Shown here piece by piece: positions 7,483-17,377 of a DNA stretch of 64,000 nucleotides. The stretch spans positions 62,001-126,000 of the forward strand of contig CABJAV010000005.1 in the NCBI GenBank assembly GCA_902363675.1. The letters run 5' to 3'. The notes below the pieces were generated by a model. It saw nothing but the letters and a program-made list of their open reading frames with translations, was not told the origin of the DNA and searched no databases. The DNA is from Lachnospiraceae bacterium (lineage in GTDB: Bacteria; Bacillota; Clostridia; Lachnospirales; Lachnospiraceae). A program made the position numbers and the translations under genes. Position 1 is the first letter of the stretch. Each line of letters opens with the position of its first letter.

Positions 7483-9354
7483 TTATTGTTCTGCAATTTT
7501 AGCAGCAAGTTCCTCCAGATATGCCCATCGTTCCATCTTTTCCTCAATAGCCGTCTCAAGCTCTGTCTTTTCTTTTGTCAGTTCATTCAGCTTTACAAAA
7601 TCCCGTGCGCATTTTCCCATTTCCTCGTCAATTGCATCCATGCGCTCTTCCATGGCAGAAATATCATCCTCGATTGTCTCATATTCTTTTTGTTCCTTGT
7701 AGGTAAATTTAAGTTTCTTGGCATGTGTCCATGTTTCTTTTGAATCTGCTACATTCTCTTCTTTTACTTTATTCCCGGAAGTTTCAAAAGATGCACGGGA
7801 GTTCAGTTTTCCTTCTTCTATTGCCCGATTATGATAATCACTGTATCCGCCCTCATACTGACTGAGAACTCCTCCTTCTTCAAAAGCAAAAATGCGGCTT
7901 ACAGTACGATCCAGAAAATACCGGTCGTGAGATACGGTAATTACAATTCCCTCATAATTATCCAGATAATCTTCCAAAATCGTAAGTGTCGTGATATCCA
8001 GATCATTTGTTGGCTCGTCTAAAATCAGAACATTCGGTGCTTCCATCAGCACTCGTAAAAGATTTAATCTGCGTTTTTCTCCACCGGACAGTTTTTCAAT
8101 CAGACCGTACTGTTCCTCTGGTGGAAACAGAAATTTATCCAGCATCGCCGATGCAGACACGAGTCCATCTTTGGTACGGACATATTCCGCAGTATTTTTG
8201 ATATAATCAATGACACGCAGTTTCGGATCCATATAAGCAATCCCGGCAGATACATCCTGTTCGATTTCCTGGGTATAATACCCAATCTTTATTGTCTGTC
8301 CGATGGTAACAGAACCGGAATCCGGCGATATACGGCCATCAATAATCTTCATTAACGTTGTTTTTCCGCAGCCATTGCTTCCAACGAATCCCACACGATC
8401 ATTTTTTAAAAAGATATAGGAAAAATCATCGATCAGGACTTTATTTCCATATGCTTTGTGAATATTCTCAAGCTCCACCGTCGTACGTCCCATACGCGAG
8501 GTAATGGAACTCATTTCTACCTTACGGTCTATCTCTGGTGCTTTCCGATCTCTCAATTCTTCATATCGCTGAATGTGCGCTTTCTGTTTCGTCGAACGCG
8601 CCCGTGCCCCGCGCTGCATCCATTCGATTTCTTTTCGAAGAATCGACTTTCTCTTCCGTTCCCCGGCCCACGCGATATCTTCCCGCTCCTGTTTTGCTGC
8701 CAGAAAACCGGAATAATTGGTGTCATAACTGTATATTTTTCCCTTGTCCACTTCTACAATACGATTGCAGACGCTGTCAAGGAAATAGCGGTCATGAGTA
8801 ACCATAACCATCGTTCCCCGGTAATTCTTCAGATAATTTTCCAGCCATTCCGCCATCTCCGCATCAAGATGGTTCGTTGGCTCATCCAAAAGCAGGATAT
8901 CACATGGTGTCAAAAGTACAGCTACCAACGCAAGCCGTTTTCTCTGGCCTCCGGATAAGTGTCCTGTCTTTTCCTCAAAATCATATATTCCAAGACGTGT
9001 CATCATATTCTTTGCTGTACTTTCCAGATTCCAACGCTCATGTTCTTCCAGCACTTCCGCTTTATGTGTGCTTCCGGTCTTTGCATAGGAAAGAACACTC
9101 TCTAAAACTGTATCCTCAGCACGAAACTCCGGCATTTGCGGAAGGTAACGAATCACAAGATTGTTGGCTCGGATTACCTCACCTGCATCCGGCTCCTCCA
9201 GCCCTGCAATAATTTTTAGCAGTGTGGATTTTCCGGTTCCGTTAATGCCAATGATTCCGACTTTTTCCCCTTCCTGTAAATAAAAGGATGTATCATCGAA
9301 TAATTTGCGATGTGTAAATGTTTTGCTTATATTGTCAACCGTAAGTAAATTCAT
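7483..9354 (-). CDS. ABC-F family ATPase (Uup-like)
   Basis: A 623-residue soluble protein with two ABC ATPase domains. The first has Walker A GINGTGKS (36-43) and signature LSGGQRKRLAL. A linker follows (about 240-310) rich in Arg/Lys. The second has GSNGCGKT and LSGGEKRRLNL. No membrane segment is present. The C-terminal 90 residues form a charged coiled coil, as in Uup. ABC-F proteins act on the ribosome or on DNA-related processes and not in transport. AGAGG lies before the ATG. An antibiotic-resistance role is possible in this family but the Uup-like tail makes a housekeeping role more likely. Confidence 0.9.
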   Translation of the reverse strand: MNLLTVDNISKTFTHRKLFDDTSFYLQEGEKVGIIGINGTGKSTLLKIIAGLEEPDAGEVIRANNLVIRYLPQMPEFRAEDTVLESVLSYAKTGSTHKAEVLEEHERWNLESTAKNMMTRLGIYDFEEKTGHLSGGQRKRLALVAVLLTPCDILLLDEPTNHLDAEMAEWLENYLKNYRGTMVMVTHDRYFLDSVCNRIVEVDKGKIYSYDTNYSGFLAAKQEREDIAWAGERKRKSILRKEIEWMQRGARARSTKQKAHIQRYEELRDRKAPEIDRKVEMSSITSRMGRTTVELENIHKAYGNKVLIDDFSYIFLKNDRVGFVGSNGCGKTTLMKIIDGRISPDSGSVTIGQTIKIGYYTQEIEQDVSAGIAYMDPKLRVIDYIKNTAEYVRTKDGLVSASAMLDKFLFPPEEQYGLIEKLSGGEKRRLNLLRVLMEAPNVLILDEPTNDLDITTLTILEDYLDNYEGIVITVSHDRYFLDRTVSRIFAFEEGGVLSQYEGGYSDYHNRAIEEGKLNSRASFETSGNKVKEENVADSKETWTHAKKLKFTYKEQKEYETIEDDISAMEERMDAIDEEMGKCARDFVKLNELTKEKTELETAIEEKMERWAYLEELAAKIAEQ

Positions 9355-9461
9355 ACAAAACCTCTTTTCTTTGTTTGCTCTCGTAACATCATAATATATT
9401 TTTCGATGACATTCAAATAATATTGTTTTTCATTTCTTTAATACTTTAACGCTTAAAAGTG

Positions 9462-9489
9462 TTGACGAAACAAAATATTATAGTAAAAT
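9462..9489 (+). promoter_or_regulatory. Predicted promoter of tyrA
   Basis: TTGACG (9462-9467) and TAAAAT (9484-9489) are spaced by 16 bp, about 30 bp upstream of the AAGGGAAAT ribosome site of the prephenate dehydrogenase gene. Confidence 0.5.
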
Positions 9490-9521
9490 AGATAGTACAT
9501 TGTAAAAGAAGGGAAATAACC

Positions 9522-10619
9522 ATGAATTTTCAAAAGATCGGCTTTATCGGACTCGGCCTCATTGGCGGTTCCATTGCAAAAAAAATAAAAGCAAACTGTC
9601 CCGAAACACAAATTTATGCGACAGCGCATCATATTGAAACGATTCAGGAAGCCTATAAAGAAGGAATCATCGAAAACAGCAATCTGCTTTCCATGTCAGA
9701 TTTTTCTGAATGCGACTGCATCTTTTTATGTGCGCCGGTACAACGGAATCTTGATTATCTGGCACAGTTAAAAGATATCATAAAAAAGGATTGTTACATA
9801 ACAGATGTCGGCAGCACCAAAACAGAAATTCACGAAGAGGTCATCCGTCTTGACATGGAAGCCAACTTTATCGGAGGCCATCCGATGACCGGCTCCGAAA
9901 AGACCGGTATATCAGCTGCAAACGCTGCCTTACTGGAAAATGCATACTACATCATTACCCCGACTGCAGTAACTCCGCAAAAAGATGTTATGGACTTCCG
10001 GGATTTGGTTGTATCACTTGGCTCACTGCCGTTGATTCTCGATTATAAAACGCACGATTATTCTACGGCCGCTATCAGCCATCTGCCACACATGATTGCT
10101 TATACACTGGTAAATCTTGTACAACAGAACGATGATGAAAACGGCACCATGAAACGGATTGCTGCCGGAGGCTTCAAAGACATTACAAGAATCGCTTCCT
10201 CATCTCCTGTGATGTGGCAGAATATCTGCGCATCGAATCGTACGCAGATTCTCTGTCTGATGGACAAGTATACGGATCTGCTCGGACAGTTACGGCATTT
10301 GATCGAACAGGAAGATGAACAGGGACTTCTTAATTTCTTTCAACATGCAAAAGATTACCGTGATTCATTTGCACTGCCAAAAATCAAGTCTCCGACCGAC
10401 TGTTATGAACTTTTCGTTGATCTGTTGGATGAAACCGGTGGAATTGCAACGATTGCCCGTATTCTTGCGGATCATGAAATCAGTATTAAAAATATCGGAA
10501 TTATTAATAACCGTGAATTTGAAGAAGGTGTCCTTCACATCGTATTAAAAGATGAAGAAAGCCTGCTCTCAGCTGAAAAAGTTCTGCAAAAACATTCCTA
10601 TGTGATTCATAAACGCTAA
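9522..10619 (+). CDS. tyrA: Prephenate dehydrogenase with C-terminal ACT domain
   Basis: A 365-residue protein with an N-terminal NAD(P)-binding fold (GFIGLGLIGGS, residues 7-17), the family motifs TDVGSTK and GGHPMTGSEKTG, and the helical dimerization domain with SHLPH. The last 70 residues form an ACT domain (about 297-365), the usual place for tyrosine feedback. It oxidatively decarboxylates prephenate to 4-hydroxyphenylpyruvate for tyrosine synthesis. The convergent neighbour aroA provides the shikimate step before chorismate, so aromatic genes are clustered here though on opposite strands. Confidence 0.95.
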   Translation: MNFQKIGFIGLGLIGGSIAKKIKANCPETQIYATAHHIETIQEAYKEGIIENSNLLSMSDFSECDCIFLCAPVQRNLDYLAQLKDIIKKDCYITDVGSTKTEIHEEVIRLDMEANFIGGHPMTGSEKTGISAANAALLENAYYIITPTAVTPQKDVMDFRDLVVSLGSLPLILDYKTHDYSTAAISHLPHMIAYTLVNLVQQNDDENGTMKRIAAGGFKDITRIASSSPVMWQNICASNRTQILCLMDKYTDLLGQLRHLIEQEDEQGLLNFFQHAKDYRDSFALPKIKSPTDCYELFVDLLDETGGIATIARILADHEISIKNIGIINNREFEEGVLHIVLKDEESLLSAEKVLQKHSYVIHKR

Positions 10620-10642
10620 AAGGGAGCCTGCGCTCCCTTTTT
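10618..10642. terminator. Bidirectional terminator between tyrA and aroA
   Basis: AAAAGGGAGC pairs with GCTCCCTTTT around a four-base loop, with T runs readable on both strands. It separates the convergent tyrA and aroA genes. Confidence 0.85.
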
Positions 10643-10652
10643 CCATGTTCTT

Positions 10653-11945
10653 TTATGCCTTACAAACAGCATCTTCAAGTACATCAAAATAATGTTCAAA
10701 TGTCTTTCTGCAACATCCCGGATCTAATATGATCATTCCCTGCTGTACAAGTCCCGGTATCGCAAAAGACATCGCAACGCGATGATCGTCATAGGTCGAA
10801 ATTTCGCAAGCCTGTGGTGTTCCCGGTTCAATACAGATACATCCATCTCCAACTTCCTTACATACAATCTTCATCTTCGTGAGATTTTCTGTAATTGCAT
10901 GCAATCGGTCACATTCCTGATAACGAATATGTCCGATTCCAGTAATCGTCACCGGTGTTTCCGCGAAGCAGGCAATTGCCGCCAATGTCAGTGCCTGATC
11001 GGAAAAAGCAGATAAATCAAATGTTCCTCCCTGCATTTTTCCTTCCGGTGGAAGCAGAAGAATTCCATCGCTCTCTTCTTTACTCTTACACCCCATTTTT
11101 TCTAAAACATGTAAAAACTGTGTATCCCCCTGCAAACTGTCCCAATGCACATGCAATACTTTTGCTGGCACATGCAAAACCGGACACATGGCGTAAAAAT
11201 AAGATGCTGCGGAAACATCTGGTTCAATCTGGTACTCTTTTGCTTCATAGGTTGCTTCTTTTGGTATGCAGAAATCACGCGGAGACTCCTCTAAAACCGT
11301 TACACCAAACTGTCGCATCATGGCGATTGTCATCTGCACATAAGCCATGCCATGATTTCCTTTGACATGAATATGGAAATCCTCTTTGAATAACACTGCA
11401 GAAATCAATAGAGCACTTAAAAACTGGCTGCTTTTGTCTACGTCAATTGTTACTTCATGTCTCGTGACACCATCATTTCCAATCGTAAATGGAAAATGAT
11501 AACATTCTTCATCATAGGCAATTTCTGCCCCTAATTCTTCTAATGCCGTAAGAAGTTCCTGCATCGGTCTCTTTTTCATCTGTTCCGAAGACAGTATATG
11601 GTAATTTCCTTTAGACAAGCCAAGATACGCTGTCAAAAAACGGGCAGCAGTTCCTGCACTCCCCACGTCAATCTCAGCCTCTGTTTTTGGAATCTTTCCA
11701 CCAAATCCTGTAATTGTTACAACTGCATTGTCCTCATCCACCTCTACCGGAAATCCCAAAGAGACAAGTGACTGCAAAAAATGTCTGCTGTCATCCGAAA
11801 AAAGCACTCCACGCAATACACTTTTCCCTTGCGACAAAGCAGCAATCAAAAGCGCACGGTTTGTGATACTTTTAGATCCCGGAACAGACACTTTAATGGA
11901 TTTACCGGAAGCTTTCTTTACTTCATATCGGTCCTGCATTTTCAT
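10653..11945 (-). CDS. aroA: 3-phosphoshikimate 1-carboxyvinyltransferase (EPSP synthase)
   Basis: A 430-residue protein with the EPSP synthase markers KSIKVSVPGSKSITNRALL near the N-terminus, SAGTAARFLTA and the late DHRVAMSFA. It transfers enolpyruvate from PEP to shikimate 3-phosphate. GSAGTAARF in place of the classical LGNAGTAMR wording points to the class II type of low-GC bacteria, which is often less sensitive to glyphosate; that trait is inferred from family only. AAGGAG lies nine bases before the ATG at 11945. Confidence 0.94.
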   Translation of the reverse strand: MKMQDRYEVKKASGKSIKVSVPGSKSITNRALLIAALSQGKSVLRGVLFSDDSRHFLQSLVSLGFPVEVDEDNAVVTITGFGGKIPKTEAEIDVGSAGTAARFLTAYLGLSKGNYHILSSEQMKKRPMQELLTALEELGAEIAYDEECYHFPFTIGNDGVTRHEVTIDVDKSSQFLSALLISAVLFKEDFHIHVKGNHGMAYVQMTIAMMRQFGVTVLEESPRDFCIPKEATYEAKEYQIEPDVSAASYFYAMCPVLHVPAKVLHVHWDSLQGDTQFLHVLEKMGCKSKEESDGILLLPPEGKMQGGTFDLSAFSDQALTLAAIACFAETPVTITGIGHIRYQECDRLHAITENLTKMKIVCKEVGDGCICIEPGTPQACEISTYDDHRVAMSFAIPGLVQQGMIILDPGCCRKTFEHYFDVLEDAVCKA

Positions 11946-11997
11946 CTGTTATTACTCCTTCTGCAAAATAAAATTTTGCTGATTGTTGTAATCGTAA

Positions 11998-12024
11998 AAA
12001 AAGAGGTTGCAAGCAACCTCTTTT
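11998..12024 (-). terminator. Terminator of the PilZ gene
   Basis: AAGAGGTTGC and its complement GCAACCTCTT form a hairpin just beyond the stop of the PilZ gene, followed on the reverse strand by a run of seven T. It also separates that gene from aroA. Confidence 0.8.
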
Positions 12025-12031
12025 CTTTTTC

Positions 12032-12370
12032 TTATAAATCATTGAAAATCTGATAGATGTCAATCTTTAATGCATCAGTATCTGTCATACCAATAAAGAT
12101 TGCCCCATAGCGATATCCATCTGGTCCATCCTCACGACGAACAATTTCAATCACTGCGTCTACAATTTCCTTTGTCCAGATTTGAATCTTTGTATCATAA
12201 TAAGTGCCGGTCTCAAGTTCCTTCTTGCAGGTAAAACCAACACCACTTCTGGAAATATCAGTTATATCTACATGCACATACTTAAGAGTGGTAACACCTT
12301 CTTCGTCCAATCTCTCAAGCTGAATTTCTACATCCAAATCTAATCTTTTATGCTTTCTTTTCTCTTCCAT
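12032..12370 (-). CDS. PilZ domain protein, probable c-di-GMP receptor
   Basis: A single-domain, 112-residue protein. It has the two parts of the PilZ nucleotide-binding motif: RKHKR at residues 5-9 (RxxxR) and DISRSG at residues 38-43 (D/NxSxxG). No other domain or membrane segment is present. Such stand-alone PilZ proteins bind c-di-GMP and act by contact with a partner. The CheY/CheX-like pair at 20048-21319, whose repeats resemble c-di-GMP-binding MshEN units, could belong to the same signalling network; that link is inference. Confidence 0.88.
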   Translation of the reverse strand: MEEKRKHKRLDLDVEIQLERLDEEGVTTLKYVHVDITDISRSGVGFTCKKELETGTYYDTKIQIWTKEIVDAVIEIVRREDGPDGYRYGAIFIGMTDTDALKIDIYQIFNDL

Positions 12371-12474
12371 AAAAATCTGCTCCCTATCTACATGTTCTCA
12401 TAGCTAAAAATATATATTTATATTAGTACATATTTTTCCATTTGACAAGGCTAATTCACACATATTTTACCAAT

Positions 12475-13509
12475 TTATTGAATCAGCATGGCATCTCCAA
12501 ACGAGAAAAACCGGTATTTTTCTTTTACAGCGATCTCATATGCATGAAGAACATGTTCTCTGCCTGCCAAAGCGGATACCAGCATAACAAGTGTAGACTG
12601 CGGCAGATGAAAGTTTGTAATCAATCCATCTATCACCTTAAACTTATATCCCGGATAAATAAAAATTTCCGTCCATCCGCTTGTCTCATGAAGTATTCCA
12701 TTCTCATCGGCTGCTGACTCCAAAGTTCTTGTACTTGTAGTGCCGACCGAAATCACGCGTCCACCATTCGCCTTTGTACGATTGACCTTCTCTGCAGCTT
12801 CGGCCGACACCATATAAAATTCCGAATGCATATGATGATCCAGTACATTGTCCACTTTGACCGGGCGGAATGTGCCAAGTCCTACATGCAAGGTTACTTC
12901 TGCAATATCCACGCCCATCTCTTTTACTTTTTCAAGAAGTTCCTTGGTAAAGTGAAGTCCTGCCGTCGGTGCTGCTGCAGAACCATCGTATTTCGCATAA
13001 ACGGTCTGGTAACGGTTCTTGTCCTTCAACTGATGTGTGATGTATGGCGGAAGTGGCATCTGGCCAAGCTGATCCAAAATTTCTTCAAAAATTCCTTTAT
13101 AATGGAACTGGATCAGACGGTTTCCTTCCTCGACCACATCAACAACTTCACCGGTAAGAAGTCCTTCTCCAAAAATAATCTTTGTGCCTGGTTTTGCCTT
13201 TTTACCAGGCTTTACCAAAGTCTCCCAGATATCATTTTCTTTTCTCTTGAGCAAAAGCACTTCAATCTTAGCCTGCGTATCTTCTTTTACACCAAACAGT
13301 CGCGCCGGAATTACCTTGGTATTATTAATTACCAGGCAATCTCCCGGATGCAGATATTCCAGAATATCCGTAAAATGCTTGTGTTCCACATCCCCCGTCT
13401 GACGGTCAAGTACCATCAGACGGGAACTAGAACGGTCTTCAAGAGGATCCTGTGCAATCAGTTCCTCTGGGAGATCGTAGTCATAATCTTTTACATTCAT
13501 TCCATCCAT
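12475..13509 (-). CDS. queA: S-adenosylmethionine:tRNA ribosyltransferase-isomerase
   Basis: A 344-residue protein with QueA signatures: [31 protein letters not shown] and [15 protein letters not shown]. It makes epoxyqueuosine in tRNAs with GUN anticodons. The start (ATG at 13509) lies only 4 bp after the stop of pheT, with GAGAGG inside the end of pheT, so translation is probably coupled and queA belongs to the pheST operon. Confidence 0.95.
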   Translation of the reverse strand: MDGMNVKDYDYDLPEELIAQDPLEDRSSSRLMVLDRQTGDVEHKHFTDILEYLHPGDCLVINNTKVIPARLFGVKEDTQAKIEVLLLKRKENDIWETLVKPGKKAKPGTKIIFGEGLLTGEVVDVVEEGNRLIQFHYKGIFEEILDQLGQMPLPPYITHQLKDKNRYQTVYAKYDGSAAAPTAGLHFTKELLEKVKEMGVDIAEVTLHVGLGTFRPVKVDNVLDHHMHSEFYMVSAEAAEKVNRTKANGGRVISVGTTSTRTLESAADENGILHETSGWTEIFIYPGYKFKVIDGLITNFHLPQSTLVMLVSALAGREHVLHAYEIAVKEKYRFFSFGDAMLIQ

Positions 13510-13513
13510 TGTA

Positions 13514-15934
13514 TTAGCCTCTCAACTGAATTCCCATCTTTTCTAATCCTTTTAAGATTTTGTTCATAGCACTGGTAATATCATTTTCCTCTAAGTTCTT
13601 GTCTTTTCCACGGAACTTCAGAGAATATGCAACAGACTTGAATCCTTTTTCAATCTGCTCACCTTCGTATACATCGAAAAGCTCATAGCTCTCTAAGTAT
13701 GCGCCGCCTTTTTCATCGAAGACTTTCTCAATATCTCCAACAAGAATATTCTTTGGAACAACCATAGATAAATCTCTTGAAGAAACCGGGAAGTTTGTAA
13801 TTCCTTCATATTTGTAATCAAATGATGCACGGGAAACAATTTCCGGCATATCAACCACTGCAATGTAAACACGCTCTTTAATTGCATAGTTTGCTGCAAC
13901 TGTCGGGTGAACTTCACCAAGATATCCGATAACCGTACCATCATAAACAACACTTGCTTTGCGTCCCGGATGAAGGAATGGAAGATCTGCTGTCGGATCA
14001 TACTCTGCCTTGTTTCTTAATCCAAGTTGGGAAAGAAGTTCTTCAACAACGCCCTTCATTGTGAAGAAATCTCCATCTCCATACATACCAAAAGTAAGCT
14101 GCATACGTTCTTCCGGAAGTTCTGTAAGCGGTACCTGTTTTGGAAGATAAATATTACCCATCTCATACAGACGTACATCTTTGTTTCTTCTGCCAAAGTT
14201 CGTTGACAGAGAAGCCAGCATTCCGTTCAACGGCAATGTACGCATAATAGAATAATCTTCTCCTAATGGATTGGATATAACAACTGTTTTGCGCAAATCA
14301 GAATCTGCCGGAATCAATAACTTGTCAAATACCTTCGGGCTTTCGAACGAATATGTCATAGCCTGTGAAAATCCACAGAATTCTGCAACCTCACGGGCTT
14401 TTTCCTCCATGCGAAGCTTAAAGCTCTTACCGCCGGCAGTGGACTCTCCACTCGGAAGTGTTACTCCGATATTGTCATATCCATAGAATCTTGCAACTTC
14501 TTCCGCCATATCTGCATCGCAAAGCAAATCCTGTCTCCAGGAAGGAACAAGAATTTCATTTGTAGCTTCATCATACCCAAGATCAATCTTCTTGAAATAC
14601 CCAATCATGGTCTCTTTGTCAATATCAGTGCCGAGAAGTTTGTTGTATTTGTCTGGCTCAAATGGAATACGGATACCTTCACGTTTCACCGGATAAATAT
14701 CTACGGCTCCACCAACAACCTCACCTGCGCCAAGTTCTTCTACAAGCTGACATGCACGGTTCATCGCTTCCATGGCAAGGTTTGGATCCAATCCTTTTTC
14801 AAACTTAGCAGAAGCATCGGTACGGAGACCGATCTTCTTGGAAGATTTACGGATATTTGTTCCATCAAAACATGCTGCCTCAAAAAGCATTGTGTGTACA
14901 TTCTCTGTAATCATGGAATTTTCACCACCCATGATTCCGGCAATACCGATTGCTTTTTCTGCATCACAGATCATCAGTACGCTGTCATCCATCTGACGCT
15001 CCTGCCCATCCAGTGTAACAAACTTTTCATCTTTTGCTGCACGTCTTACAACAATTTCATTTCCTGCAATGGTATCTAGATCATAGGCATGCATCGGCTG
15101 GCCATACTCTTCCATTACATAGTTTGTAATATCAACCAGATTATTGATTGGGCGAATACCATGGGAACGAAGACGTTCCTGCATCCACTTTGGTGATGGT
15201 GCGAATTTCACGTTCTTAACAACTCGTGCTGTATAACGACTGCAGAGGTCCGCATCCTTTACGGTTACCTTTACAATGTCATTAACATTTTCATCATTTC
15301 CGGTTTCTGTAACAACCGGAGGAACAAACTTCTTATCAAATGTTGCAGCAGCCTCTCTGGCAATTCCAAGAACAGAAAAGCAGTCTACACGATTGGAAGT
15401 GATCTCATATTCAATCACACTGTCATCCAATCCAAGATAAGATACTGCGTTTTCCCCAACCGGCGCATCTTCTCCGAAAATATACAGGCCATTCACTGGT
15501 GCATCTGGAAACATTTCTCTTGTAGATCCGAGTTCCTCGATGGAGCACATCATTCCATTTGACTCAATGCCACGAAGTTTTCCCTTTTTTATTTTGATTC
15601 CGCCCGGGGTTTTTGTGCCGTCATGTCCACCTGCAACACGTCCGCCGTCCAATACAACCGGAACTTTTGCGCCTTCGAATACGTTTGTTGCACCTGTAAC
15701 AATCTGTGTCAGTTCCGGCTCGCCGATATCAACCTGACAGATTACAAGCTTGTCCGCATCCGGATGACGCTCAATTTTCTTTACCTGACCAATTACGATT
15801 TTGTCCAGATCTGCATCCAACTGCTCGTAGCTTTCTACTTTTGATCCAGACAGTGTCATTGCATCTGTATATTCCTGTGCAGTACAATCAAGCCCAGGAA
15901 CTAATGCTTTTATCCATTTTAATGATGTATTCAT
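13514..15934 (-). CDS. pheT: Phenylalanine-tRNA ligase beta subunit
   Basis: An 806-residue protein with the full PheT layout: N-terminal tRNA-binding EMAP-like domain (about 40-150), B3/B4 editing domain, B5 domain, the catalytic-like core and a C-terminal anticodon-binding ferredoxin-like domain ([12 protein letters not shown]). It pairs with PheS to charge tRNA-Phe. It follows pheS with a 13-bp gap and is under the same T-box. Confidence 0.96.
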   Translation of the reverse strand: MNTSLKWIKALVPGLDCTAQEYTDAMTLSGSKVESYEQLDADLDKIVIGQVKKIERHPDADKLVICQVDIGEPELTQIVTGATNVFEGAKVPVVLDGGRVAGGHDGTKTPGGIKIKKGKLRGIESNGMMCSIEELGSTREMFPDAPVNGLYIFGEDAPVGENAVSYLGLDDSVIEYEITSNRVDCFSVLGIAREAAATFDKKFVPPVVTETGNDENVNDIVKVTVKDADLCSRYTARVVKNVKFAPSPKWMQERLRSHGIRPINNLVDITNYVMEEYGQPMHAYDLDTIAGNEIVVRRAAKDEKFVTLDGQERQMDDSVLMICDAEKAIGIAGIMGGENSMITENVHTMLFEAACFDGTNIRKSSKKIGLRTDASAKFEKGLDPNLAMEAMNRACQLVEELGAGEVVGGAVDIYPVKREGIRIPFEPDKYNKLLGTDIDKETMIGYFKKIDLGYDEATNEILVPSWRQDLLCDADMAEEVARFYGYDNIGVTLPSGESTAGGKSFKLRMEEKAREVAEFCGFSQAMTYSFESPKVFDKLLIPADSDLRKTVVISNPLGEDYSIMRTLPLNGMLASLSTNFGRRNKDVRLYEMGNIYLPKQVPLTELPEERMQLTFGMYGDGDFFTMKGVVEELLSQLGLRNKAEYDPTADLPFLHPGRKASVVYDGTVIGYLGEVHPTVAANYAIKERVYIAVVDMPEIVSRASFDYKYEGITNFPVSSRDLSMVVPKNILVGDIEKVFDEKGGAYLESYELFDVYEGEQIEKGFKSVAYSLKFRGKDKNLEENDITSAMNKILKGLEKMGIQLRG

Positions 15935-15947
15935 CTAATCTAACCTC

Positions 15948-16967
15948 CTAGAACTGTTTTAAGAAACGATCATCGTTTTCATAAAGAAGACGCATATCAT
16001 CAATTTCGTATTTCAGAAGTGTGATACGCTCCTGGCCGATACCGAAAGCAAAGCCGGAATATTCTTCTGGATCAATGCCGCTCATGCGAAGCACACGTGG
16101 ATGTACCATACCGCAACCAAGAATCTCGATCCAGCCTTCTCCCTTACAGAAACGGCAACCCTTTCCGCCACACTTAAAGCAGGAAACATCCATCTCAGCA
16201 GATGGTTCTGTAAATGGGAAATGATGTGGACGGAATTTTACTTTTGTCTCTTTTCCAAAAAGCTGCTGTACAAACTGGGTTAATGTTCCCTTTAAGTCAG
16301 AAAATGTAATGCCTTTGTCAATTACCATTCCCTCAATCTGATGGAACGATGGTGAATGTGTAGCATCCACTTCATCTGCACGGAATACACGTCCTGGTGC
16401 AATCATACGGATTGGCGGTTTCTTATTTTCCATCACACGAACCTGTACCGGAGATGTCTGTGTACGCAGAAGGATTTTATCTGTAATATAGAAGGTATCC
16501 TGCTCATCTTTTGCCGGATGATTTGCCGGAATATTCAATGCCTCAAAATTGTAATAATCATACTCTACTTCCGGTCCCTCTACAACTTCATATCCCATAC
16601 CTGTAAAGATACGCTCTACTTCCTCTAATACCATTGTATTTGGATGTGTATGACCAACTCGATTCTTCTTTGCAGGAAGTGTTACATCAATCACTTCATG
16701 TTCCAGACGATGCTCAAGTTCAGCTGCCTCAAGTTTCTTCTTAGTCTCTTCAAGTTTTGCTTCAATGGCTTCACGTGTTTCGTTTACCCACTGTCCGACT
16801 TTTGGACGATCCTCCGGAGCAACATCTTTCATTCCTTTTAATACCGCAGTCAGTTCGCCCTTTTTACCAAGGATAGAAACTCTGACATCATTGAGTTTTG
16901 CAAGGCCATCGGAATTTTCAATTTCGGCCATTGCATGTTCTCTGATTTTCTGCAACTTTTCTTTCAT
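15948..16967 (-). CDS. pheS: Phenylalanine-tRNA ligase alpha subunit
   Basis: A class II synthetase subunit of 339 residues from ATG 16967 ([10 protein letters not shown]), chosen because AAAGGAG lies six bases upstream; two earlier in-frame ATGs lack a site. It has an N-terminal coiled-coil tRNA-binding arm (1-90), motif 2 around [14 protein letters not shown], and motif 3 [12 protein letters not shown]. The zinc-ribbon-like [17 protein letters not shown] insertion is common in Firmicutes. It is the first gene of pheS-pheT-queA. Confidence 0.96.
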   Translation of the reverse strand: MKEKLQKIREHAMAEIENSDGLAKLNDVRVSILGKKGELTAVLKGMKDVAPEDRPKVGQWVNETREAIEAKLEETKKKLEAAELEHRLEHEVIDVTLPAKKNRVGHTHPNTMVLEEVERIFTGMGYEVVEGPEVEYDYYNFEALNIPANHPAKDEQDTFYITDKILLRTQTSPVQVRVMENKKPPIRMIAPGRVFRADEVDATHSPSFHQIEGMVIDKGITFSDLKGTLTQFVQQLFGKETKVKFRPHHFPFTEPSAEMDVSCFKCGGKGCRFCKGEGWIEILGCGMVHPRVLRMSGIDPEEYSGFAFGIGQERITLLKYEIDDMRLLYENDDRFLKQF

Positions 16968-17072
16968 GGTTTTCTCCTTTTCCATTATTTTATTCATTAT
17001 TTATTTTACGGAAATCACGGTCGATTGCTTGTTTTTGCTGTATAAGAACTCCCTTTGTAATTCCTATACAGC

Positions 17073-17330
17073 AAAAAAAGCCCCTTGCAGTTTCCTGCAA
17101 GGGACGAATTAATCCGCGTTACCACCCTGATTCCTGTATCTTTCATACAGGCTCTCATTTTCTGCTTAACGTGCAGCCTCCGTCATGAACTAAACAAATA
17201 TAAATCTTTCATTCATGAAGCTCCTGTGCGAAAATTCATATCTTAATCTGTCTTAAGGAAGCTTACAGCCGATGACTTCCTCTCTCTGAAAGTGATTTAA
17301 GAATTACTGTACACATTCATTGCCTTTAAC
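17073..17330 (-). promoter_or_regulatory. T-box riboswitch (tRNA-Phe type) upstream of pheS
   Basis: On the reverse strand the leader has a stem I region, the conserved T-box sequence AGGGTGGTAACGCGG (about 17116-17130), and a terminator stem, CCTTGCAG with CTGCAAGG, followed by seven T (17073-17103). A UUC triplet in the stem I loop (17232-17230) is the likely Phe specifier. Uncharged tRNA-Phe would pair with the T-box and stop terminator formation, raising pheST expression. The 5' limit is approximate. Confidence 0.9.
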
Positions 17331-17377
17331 ACGTGTGCTATTTTAACACAAGAAAGTTGGTTCTGCAAGTGTTTCCT